Below, in pieces: positions 56,001 through 64,000 of a DNA stretch of 64,000 bases. The DNA lies in assembly GCA_004352715.1 (NCBI GenBank), contig SCFE01000042.1, positions 539,609 to 603,608 on the forward strand. Direction: 5' to 3'. Within the stretch, counting starts at the first letter, position 1, and the number at the start of each line of letters is the position of its first letter. The notes under the pieces are model-generated. The model did not search any database. It saw only the letters and a program-made list of their open reading frames with translations, and was not told where the DNA came from. The stretch comes from Hofstenia miamia (Eukaryota > Xenacoelomorpha > Acoela). The translations under genes were made by a program, and so were the position numbers.

Positions 56001-56260
56001 GTTTGACATATTACCTCATGATGGTTTGAGAATGATTTTTATACATCTATTGAGTTGACATTGTGTGATAAATACCATTTTATGTATGGTATAATCAGTA
56101 TTGTTTGAAGCTGGTATTGGGAAAATCTCATTGGGATGTTTATTATCAAAATGATTGTGAAGATCCAATCTGCTAGTGAAATAAGTTTTGCAATAAACAC
56201 AGAAATTAGCTGTCATATGCCTATATCTGCTCTGTAAATGAGACCTCACCTGCTTGGGAC
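53100..56260 (-). pseudogene. polB: Polinton DNA polymerase B remnant (P3), nearly full length
   Basis: Order on the minus strand: a C2H2 finger (FCVYCKTYFTSRLDLHNHFD), N-terminal domain (GSGFILKNINRVGLRVPKYH, LACLHRKIKA-like, FKKWNSITVNVYSLNEQ), exonuclease I (IASLDIEAI near 55190) and ExoII-like RKYDMHILLKSL. DMLLLLDVIREFRIHNMES and DPAHFFTLSNFSWHMMLKYM follow. Motif A is YTDANALYSW (53974-53947), motif B is [19 protein letters not shown] and motif C is FYSDTDF near 53180. Length is about 1050 codons, typical for Polinton PolB, but many stops and frameshifts break it. Motif C keeps both Asp but has Phe after them. It is closest to P2. No other Polinton gene is found beside it. Confidence 0.85.
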
Positions 56261-58009
56261 AGGGGCTGCTATATTGACACTAACTGCAAAAATATTGAAT
56301 CTTTGGTCTAAATAGGCCATTTATTAGTAAATGATAGGGAAATATGAATTTTTGAAACACAAATTTTAAAAACCTGTATAAAATAATTTATGTTTTTGGC
56401 ATAATTGGTTTTTTTTTAAATAGAAACCAGTAAAAAAGGCAGAGCATGAAAAATGTACATAAACACATTACAGGAAAAAAATACCAGTGTAACTAATAAA
56501 ACATGCATTCATCCAAAAACGGGTATTATATTTAAACTGATAAGTGTAACATTAAAAAACCCAAAAAACAAGCAATATATATCAATGAATGCACATGTGA
56601 AATTAAAACACCAGTATACACATAGCTTTTCAAAATAATGATAACTCTCTTTGTAAAACATTAATTACATTTAAAATGTTAACTATGCATATTGAGAAAA
56701 TACTGAATGTCTAATGGGGCAAATGCAATGCAAGACACTTTTAAAAATAGTTATGCAATAATAAAAATACACAGAGGGATGGCAATCTTGTAGCACATTA
56801 AATATTTAACTGTGAATGAGAAGAAGAGGGTAAAATTCATTTTATGCACAGTGTCTATAATGAGTGAGAAAGAATTTCCTTCCATCTTTTAAACTTGGAA
56901 AAAATGAGCTTGAGCTGTGAATAAAATTCTTGTTACACACAGTATCTATAATAGTAATTGAGAGGGTGTAAGCATAATAAATAAATTATTTTAATACCAT
57001 CTTTTTAAATTTAAAAAGCAAGCAGACACTTGTGCATTTTTTTGAGAAATATTTTCACTGATGTAATAAAACAACTCATTTTTGGAAATTTGTAACACAG
57101 TGATTGAGAAGCTTTTTTACAGCATCCTGGATGCAGATCATGCTAAATTTTTGAATTTTTGCATTAAGGAAATTTGTCTTCCTTTGACTTTTTTTGTAAA
57201 CATATATTTTAAATTTTTTGATTATATAATAAACCTGGTATTACTAACATTATTAAATATTACCATATATAGACATTTTAAAAGAGTGAAATTAGCCTAT
57301 TATAAATCTTGTGGGTCTATAAATTGTATAGATATTTTAAGCAAATATTCACAAATCTTTTTTGGAGATGCAGACATGTTCAGTTTTCAAATCAAGTTTT
57401 GTCAGTGCATTAAAAAAATTCATAGTATTAGAATACCAGATGTGTATATTAAAAAATATTTGTAAACTATTGAATTAAAAAAACATTTTGCTTTCAAACA
57501 GCAAAATTTTACACATACAATTTTACCCCTCAGAAGCCCAGTGTACATGTGACAAATGTTGGAATATTCATGACTGAGATAACAAGTTTGATATGTCAAA
57601 GTTAGAATGGGTATGCAGAGAGAATCTCCCACATACATTTGCCATGGTGCAAATATTAAAAGCCAACATAGATAAGATGCACAAAGATGGGTTTTCATTA
57701 GATTTGCAATTTCACACATTTTTACATTGCTAGAAGATCAAGACAAGAGTGTAAGACTCCATCTTATGCATTGACATTATTTAGAATTCTGTATAGTTGA
57801 TGATAATCTTTAAATAAATAAAATGTAAACATATAGATATAGTTTTTTAAACAAGAACATGGTTGTAATTTACACTGGTGAACAATCTAATTTTTCAATT
57901 TAAAACATTAGGAAAATCATATAACCATAAAATACTTTTTGCTCTAAAATTTAACATGGGTTAGCTAAAATTAGTTATTTCAAGTTAAATTCATATAACC
58001 ATATACATT
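56261..58009. other. AT-rich sequence without a supported gene
   Basis: Frames of 127 codons (57082-57465, plus) and 99 codons (57420-57719, minus) exist but overlap, lack recognisable motifs and have the Ile/Phe/Lys-heavy composition of translated AT-rich DNA. No repeats stand out. Confidence 0.45.
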
Positions 58010-59062
58010 TGTAGCATCATCCAACATTAATCAGAAAAAAGCTGCAAATGTTGCAGAAGATACTAAGATCAAAAGAAAGTTAATTAAAAAATATTACAAT
58101 TAGTAGCTATGATTTCAGATTAATTTGTAAAATGCAACCAAAGAAAAAATATGTGTCAATAAAAAGATAATTGTATCTGTCAATAGAAATACTTTTGACA
58201 AAACAATGCTTACGTTATTTTATCGCTGCCATCTTGGCAGAAGTTTGAAATTTAAATCAACAGGTACTTCTTTTGAAATACTATAAATACATTGAAACTT
58301 ACTGTAAGCATTTGATAAAGAATTTTACTTAGAATTCTTATTTTTCATCTTATTAATGGTTTGATTCAAGGGTCTCTGTGCCAGACTATGAAAGTGCACT
58401 TAATTAACGGTTTGATTATTTAATACAATGTTGAGCTAATCAAGCTGTGTTTAGTAGTGGTCTGGATCATCACTCTCAACGATTCAAGGGTCTCTGTGCC
58501 AGATCATGAAAGTGCACTTAGGTTAGGCATAGGGGTTTTTCTCTTGATTATCCACTGATATAATGACCATACATGTAGTAATTGTAAATGTAGGTTAGGA
58601 AGTTGTTTGATATTTATTTAATAAAGCCAATATATTTTGGTAATGGCTACATATAATATTGAATGAACAACTAGTAACAGTTTCTGGTTGCAAATAGATA
58701 TAACACTTTCACACAATGGAGATTAAGTCGAGTTGTGTCGTGTCTTGAGTAAGCACTGAGCTAATGTAGGGTACACATAAGCTATCTTGATTGAGCTGAG
58801 AAGTGGCACTCAAGCAGTGGATGGAATGGTGAAACTGGATGTGGAGATCTGCTTCGGGCAGATGCCCACTGAAAGATCAATGAAGAAGTTACTGCATTGC
58901 TTCATCACCTAAAAAGTGAATAGTTATTTATGATTATGTAATGTGATAAAAAGAAACTAAGCAAGCAGTAACAACAAGTAAACCCTTACCCACAATAACA
59001 CAGTCAATGTTACAAGGTAACAAGTGAATCAATGGTGATAAAGCCTGGTACAGTATATTACA
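58010..59062 (+). repeat. Family B 5' LTR (1053 bp)
   Basis: It runs from TGTAGCATCATCC to TATATTACA. It has a TATA box TATAAATA (58282-58289) and AATAAA (58620-58625). After the TATA box there are two copies of a roughly 37-bp segment (TTCAAGGGTCTCTGTGCCAG..., at about 58366 and 58482), so they lie in or near R rather than in U3. The LTR end 'aaagcctggta' is shared with the solo LTR at 51464-52568. Confidence 0.82.
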
Positions 59063-60154
59063 TGGCGACTGTGACAGCCAAGAATAGCAAAACCAACAGA
59101 AGAAACATTCAATTAAACCACCTGCAAAATGACATCATAATCTAAGAGTGAAAAAATGAAAGTAACAAACTGTTTACACAAACCAACTACTAAGAAGAGG
59201 CAAAGAGATACCCTGAACCAAACAAGTGCACTTAACAGAGATCCTGGAATCACAATCTGGAGATGAGAAAGCCACTATGAACCAAAAGAAAAATGACAAA
59301 AACCAGAAAAAGGAGCGCAAAGAAAACTGCAATGAAAGCAGTAACCCCCAGGACTATTTGATCATCACCATACTTCGGTGAAAATTCAGCAACAGACGCC
59401 ACTGATACAGAACTACAATCCCTTAGTTCACCCCCAGAGACAAACCCCACAAACACAAACCCACTAGACATAATGATGTTGTTAAGAAAGAGTCAACTGG
59501 ATGTGGAGATCTGCTTCGGGCAGATGCCCACTAGAAGATCACTACAGAGGTTACTGCATGGCTTCGTCACCTAAAAAGTGATTAGTTAATTGAGGTTACA
59601 TAATGTAATAGAAGAAACTAGTCAAGCAGTAACAATAAGTAAATCCTTACCCGCAATAACACAGCTAATGTTACAAGGTAACAGCAGATTAACAGTGATA
59701 AAGCCTGGTAGAGGATATTACATGGCGACTGTGACAGCCAAGAACAGCAAACCAACAGAAGAAACATTCAATTAAACCACCCGCAAAATGACATCATACG
59801 CTATGAGTGAAAGTATGGAAGCAACAAACTGTTTACACAAACCAACTACTAATGAGAGGCAAAGAGATACCCTGAACCAAACAAATGCACTTCACAGAGA
59901 TCCTGGAATCACAATCTGGAGATGAGAAAGCCACTATGAACCAAAAGAAAAATGACAAAAACCAGAAAAAGAAGCGCAAAGAAAACTGCAATGAAAGCAG
60001 TAACCCCCAGGACTATTTGATCATCACCATACTTCAGTGAAAATTCAGCAACAGACGCCACAGATACAGAACTACAATCCCTTAGTTCACCCCCAGAGAC
60101 AAACCCCACAAACACAAACCCACTAGACATAATGATGTTGTTAAGAAAGAGTCA
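58832..60154 (+). repeat. Tandem duplication of U5-PBS-leader (about 661 bp twice)
   Basis: 58832-59492 and 59493-60154 are nearly identical; both start CTGGATGTGGAGATCTGC and run through LTR end, PBS and leader to GTTAAGAAAGAGTCAA. The duplication places a second LTR 3' end (59722) and PBS (59723-59738) inside the leader. It also duplicates the probable start region of gag. Confidence 0.88.
59063..59078 (+). promoter_or_regulatory. Primer-binding site, family B
   Basis: TGGCGACTGTGACAGC directly follows the LTR. It is identical over 15 bases to the family A PBS at 20714, implying the same primer tRNA. Confidence 0.8.
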
Positions 60155-61584
60155 AGAGAATGAGGAAACTTTAAGGCAGCAAGTAGAACAATTGACTGAG
60201 AAGGTCAAAGAAATGGAGCGCCAAAGTGAATCAATACTGAGTGAAATCAGAGTAAATATGGAAATGTGATTAGAAGAACAAAATCAGCTATTTCAAAACG
60301 AAATCAAAATCTTGACTCATCAACTGTCAGAGTCTAACAAAAGGTTTCTAGAAGAAAACCAGTGATGGCAAGAAAAAAACCAGGAATTAGAAAGAACAAA
60401 CAGACAGTTAATAGAAGACAATGATCTACAAGCAGGAGAGTTAGAACAACTCAAAGATAAATTGCGACTGTTAAGCTTAACAGAAGAAGAGAGTAGAAAC
60501 AATATGCAATCTGATGAAATTGAATTCCAAGCTAAAAAAACAGTGAACTACAGGCACCACATAGGCTGAGCCGAAAGGAAGTAGCATTTGAAGAATCAGA
60601 CAAAGACTCTGATGATGAAAAACAAAAAATAATAAACGAAATTAAGAAAGTAGTGACCACACAACTGCAGGAGGAAGACATACAAACCAATCATAGGAAA
60701 CTGAAATATGAGAATTCGATCCTACTGCAATTAACAGCCAATGATACAATTCCATGCAAAGCGACATTAACCAAATTCAACAGGAAAGTAGACAGTTATA
60801 ATCCCACATTCACCAAGTGGCTTCAAATGTTTCATTTGACAATGGCGGAAAGGAAAGTAAGCCAACAAGCAGCAGCGGCGAGACTCCCACTATATTTAAC
60901 TGGAGCAGCATCTCAACACTATCTGTTACTGGATGCAGAGACAAAAAGGGACTATCAATTACTAATAGGAGATTTCATTAACTATTACAAAAATGAAAGT
61001 TTCAAGAACCAGTACCAAATTATCTTGAACGCAACAAAAATGAGGGAAACTGACAACATCTGAAACTACATGCATCAAGTTGAAAGGCTCCTGATGCTCA
61101 GTTCTAGGGGAAACACCTATTTGAAATACAACTTATTCTTGCATATCTGTAAAGGTATGCCAGAAAGCATAAAAACACAATTCAAAATTAAATGTGACGT
61201 TGACGACAAACTAGAAAGAATGAAGGCTGTTGATATACAAGCCATGATCGAGAACAATGCTCAGATATATGAGAAAGCCGCATGGCACAGAGACACACCA
61301 ACATGGAAAAGCAACTTCAAGTCCCATACTCCCAACAAAAACTACTCTGAAGCGAAACAATAGAAAGTAATAAAAGTCAAGGGAAAGGATGGAAAAATAA
61401 GAAATTAAAAGAAAAGGACGTTAAATGCTATGGCTGCGGACAGAAAGGACATAAAAAACCAGACTGCCCAAAGCAGATAAACGTCATTGGTGATGAAGAA
61501 GCATACTATGATGAAGAAGATATACTACAAATGGAAGATGAAATAGACGAAGCAATGCAAACCAATGAGGAGTCGGAAAACTAA
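59938..61584 (+). pseudogene. gag: gypsy gag, family B
   Basis: The likely frame includes ATDTELQSLSSPPETNPTN, MMLLRKSQENEETLRQQ (ATG at 60130) and a long coiled coil (VEQLTEKVKEMERQSESI, RQLIEDNDLQAGELEQLK). Next is a capsid-like region (TKWLQMFHLTMAERKVSQQ, ARLPLYLTGAASQHYLLLD, then HQVERLLMLSS) homologous to family A gag. The zinc knuckle is CYGCGQKGHKKPDC (61426-61467). TGA at 60268, 60363 and 61061 (the last where family A has Arg), and frameshifts near 60535 and 61365, break it. It ends TAA at 61582-61584. The true start is uncertain because the leader duplicates the 5' part. Confidence 0.8.
61575..61581 (+). promoter_or_regulatory. Probable gag-pol -1 frameshift site (G GAA AAC)
   Basis: The last two gag sense codons are GAA AAC preceded by G, then the TAA stop. 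A -1 slip gives GGA AAA CTA and opens the frame leading to protease. The A-site AAC is a strong slippery codon. The P-site pairing is less ideal than in family A but is of the GGA-type found at some retroviral sites. Confidence 0.6.
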
Positions 61585-62171
61585 GTAGAGCGCCAACTCA
61601 TAACAACTGTGCAGTGATAATGATCCTAACAAACCTCAACATGATGAATACAATAACAATAGCCATCAACGGAGTGATGACAAAAGAGACAATTGATACC
61701 AGAGCAGCAACATCTATAATCACTGATGAATGCGCTACGAAATTGGGATTTCAACAAGAAGACATGAAGAATTGTAACAAAAGATTAATTAATGCGTCAG
61801 GGGATTATATCAACACAAAGAGAATGATAAACATTGCACAAATGAGAATTGCGAACACGACATTCAAACAACCTTTGGTGGTGGTGGACACACACAATAA
61901 TGCATTACCATACAAAGACATATTAGGAAACGATTTTCTGACAAGAAATGGTTGTGTGATTAACTATGTGAACAAGACAATAAAGGTAAAAGAAGAGGAA
62001 ATGGAAATTGAAGAGGAGCAAGAGAAACAGAGAACAATCACATTTGAACTGCAAGAAGATATTCATCTACAGCTGCATCAATGGAAAATGCGCACAATCT
62101 GGACAGAAGAAAATATCACAGCTGACATAATGTTATATGACAATAAAGGCATCAACACCAAACAAGTCTAG
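61585..62171 (+). pseudogene. pol: gypsy aspartic protease, family B
   Basis: The -1 frame gives GVMTKETIDTRAATSIITDE, a retropepsin active site reading D-T-R instead of D-T-G, followed by LPYKDILGNDFLTRNGCVIN. Length and layout match family A. The frame stops at TAG 62169-62171. Confidence 0.82.
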
Positions 62172-62640
62172 CATTTGTATGATGAAAAACAGAAAAGGAA
62201 GGGTACCAATACTCAATGCTACGAACTGGAACGTGAATTTGAAAAGATCCCAGATAAGAATATACGGAAAATACATCAGAACTAACATCAGACTCATTTG
62301 GAAGGCAATGGAAGATGATGATGGAGCAAGTAATTTGCATGGTCAACTCAAGGACTTGCAAAGGAAAGCAGATAGTTCTCCACATGGCCGACTCGAGGGC
62401 AAGTGGATTACCACCATCAAAGTCGCGAGTACTCCCAAAAGCTGATTCGAGGGCATTGGGACAAAAGCAGAAGAGGAAGATACACACAGGATACCAGATA
62501 TAAATGACAAAGACTATCAACATCTAGAAGAACAAGACATCACGCATTTAAGAACACTTCTAGAAAAGCATAAATGTATATTCAACTACAGGTGTTGGTC
62601 AAGCAGTAGGCAAAAAACACAAAATCGTGATGACAACAGA
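62172..62640 (+). pseudogene. pol: Protease-RT spacer, family B
   Basis: The spacer in shifted frames includes GRVPILNATNWNVNLKRSQI, equivalent to family A VTILNGSTHPVRF, and a short internal duplication (MADSRASGLPP, KADSRALGQKQ) built on a repeated GAxTCGAGGGCA. Frameshifts near 62170 and 62445 break it. Confidence 0.6.
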
Positions 62641-63415
62641 TAAACTGATCAAGCTGCCAGTCAGAAGAGTACCTGAGCAGCTAAAGGAAGAATACAATCA
62701 GATACTAGAAGAACTAATCAATAATAAAATCATCTGGGCAAGTGAAAGCCTGTACGCAGCACCCACAGTGTTCGTAAAGCAGGGAAACAAGTACTGACTA
62801 TGCATTGATTTCCACAAACTCAACAAAGTGACAAAGAAAGATTCATACCCTTTACAGCAAATAGAAGAAATGCTCTATGAAGCCAGCAAACATAAATATT
62901 TCACAACTCTAGATTTATGTAAAGCCTATTGGCAAGTAAAAATGGAGGAGGAGGACATAGAGAAGACAGCATTCATAACTCCATACGGACTGTATGAATG
63001 GATTTATATGGCGTTCAGACTCTGCAACACGCCAGCAACATTCCAGAGATACATAACAAAGGTACTTAAGAACAAGACACATCAGATGGAAGAAGGAGTC
63101 AACGCCTATATAGATGACATCATAGTCACAAGTGACACAGTCCAAGAACACCTGGAAAAATTGGAAAGAACACTAATGATTTTGGAAAACGCGGGACTCT
63201 GGATCAACAGAAATAAATGTGACATCCTCAAGGAGAAGATAGTGTTCCTCGGAAGAATGATAGAAAAAGGGAGGATCTGCATGAAGGACAATGCCTGAGA
63301 GATGATCCAGAAGATAGAGAAACCAAACAACAAAAAGGATATTCAGATAATCATGGGATTTTTCAATTATTACCAAACCTTCATCCCAAACATAGCTGGA
63401 AAAACAGCAAAGATG
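62641..63415 (+). pseudogene. pol: gypsy reverse transcriptase, family B
   Basis: RT motifs are EEYNQILEELINNKI, LYAAPTVFVKQGNKY, LCIDFHKLNKV, TTLDLCKAYWQVKM, YMAFRLCNTPATFQRY and YIDDIIVTS (YIDD at 63107-63118), then FLGRMIEKGRICM. The FGLC motif is FRLC, a Gly-to-Arg change. TGA codons at about 62796 and 63297 interrupt an otherwise long frame. Confidence 0.88.
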
Positions 63416-63938
63416 ACTTGATTGATGAGGAAGGCAGTTCCATTTGTATGGACATGGAAAGAACAGGAGGAACTCGATAACATCAAGGAAGAGCTCGTGA
63501 AATTACCTTCCCTCAATACACCTGATTATAATGAAAAGTTTATATTAGATTGTGATGCAAGCAAGGTGGCAATTGGAGCAACATTGGGCCAAATGAGAAA
63601 TGGAAAAGAAGTCCCCATCCAGTTCTTCAGTCGCAAGTTGCAGGCCAGCAAAGAGAACTACGGCTCCACTAAAGTCGAAATGCTCACGCTCATTGAAAGC
63701 ATTAAAAAGTTTCAACACTTCCTCATAGGAAGGGAGTTTAGAGTAAGAACAGACAACAATGGTCTGGCCTGGTTGAAAAAGTTTTCAGGAGATAAATCTG
63801 GGATAGTGTCTTGGTGGATCAAGTATCTAAATGAATTCACATTTATGATCGAACACAGAAAAGGCACATTACACAACAATGTGGATTTCTGGACATCACT
63901 CCCAGAGTACCAAAGAGATGCAACAAAGACAGACAGAG
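63416..63938 (+). pseudogene. pol: gypsy RNase H, family B
   Basis: After a TGA at 63419 the frame is open to the gap. It has LPSLNTPDYNEKFILDCDAS, FFSRKLQASKENYGSTKVEM, FLIGREFRVRTDNNGLAWL and KSGIVSWWIKYLNEFTFMIE. The D, E and D catalytic positions are present. The linker LHNNVDFWTSLPEYQRD shows that integrase should follow in the hidden sequence. Confidence 0.88.
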
Positions 63939-64000
63939 NNNNNNNNNNNNNNNNNNNNNNNNNNNNNNNNNNNNNNNNNNNNNNNNNNNNNNNNNNNNNN
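63939..64000. other. Assembly gap at window end
   Basis: Ns to the last base. The integrase and 3' LTR of the family B element are expected beyond. Confidence 0.98.

Larger units (their letters stand above)
58010..63938 (+). mobile_element. Ty3/gypsy family B element (3' end beyond window)
   Basis: 5' LTR (58010-59062), PBS, leader containing a second partial LTR-PBS copy, gag, a slippery site, protease, RT and RNase H, then a terminal gap. It differs clearly from family A in sequence (about half the residues in RT) but has the same layout and PBS. The frame is broken in gag and pol by TGA codons and frameshifts. Confidence 0.88.

Noticed and set aside
57082-57719. 127-codon plus-strand and 99-codon minus-strand frames
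   Set aside because: AT-driven composition, mutual overlap and no motif or context.
59250-60130. Two identical 73-codon minus-strand frames with a hydrophobic segment
   Set aside because: They are antisense shadows of the duplicated family B leader and gag start; the apparent membrane protein is an artefact of the duplication.

Overview
The window is a repeat-rich, AT-rich stretch of a eukaryotic, almost certainly animal, genome. I recognise no host gene. Nearly everything identifiable is decayed mobile DNA: Ty3/gypsy-type LTR retrotransposons of two or three families, plus remnants of Polinton/Maverick (adintovirus-like) DNA elements, whose hallmark is a protein-primed family B DNA polymerase next to a retroviral-type integrase. 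Five blocks of Ns and one single n are assembly gaps, and some rearrangements near them may be assembly artefacts.

Layout. 1-637: anonymous AT-rich DNA. About 1.7-17.9 kb: a head-to-tail array of at least three minus-strand copies of one gypsy family ('family A'). The copies share LTRs: a full 911-bp LTR at 6130-7040 and a 269-bp deleted LTR at 13998-14266. About 18.9-19.8 kb: scraps of a second gypsy family ('family B'). 19.8-30.0 kb: a family A copy on the plus strand, the most complete one, with 5' LTR, PBS, gag, a -1 frameshift site, pol (PR-RT-RH-IN), a third ORF that is not env-like, a polypurine tract and the start of the 3' LTR. 31.3-32.5 kb: a small minus-strand ORF with a compact promoter and CCAAT repeats, then a truncated family A LTR. 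32.5-40.1 kb: a Polinton-type element (P1) with a phospholipase A2-like protein, integrase, PolB, an adenovirus-pX-like protein, an adenain-like protease and a fibre-like protein. 41.3-42.95 kb: the minus-strand tail of a third gypsy family ('family C') with its own ORF3. 42.96-44.9 kb: a second PolB remnant (P2, plus). 45.96-47.14 kb: an LTR plus PBS (family B-like). 50.4-53.05 kb: a degenerate tandem array interrupted by a minus-strand solo LTR. 53.1-56.26 kb: a third PolB remnant (P3, minus). 58.0-63.94 kb: a family B gypsy element (plus) running into the terminal gap.

How the parts relate. In the gypsy elements gag ends one codon after a slippery heptamer and pol lies in the -1 frame, so Gag-Pol was probably made by ribosomal frameshifting. 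The same primer-binding sequence follows all the LTR types seen. Family A and C elements carry a conserved extra ORF after integrase, with no membrane segments, whose function I do not recognise; it is the best candidate here for something undescribed. Many breaks are CGA-to-TGA changes, consistent with methylation-driven CpG decay. No copy looks capable of encoding a full protein set.
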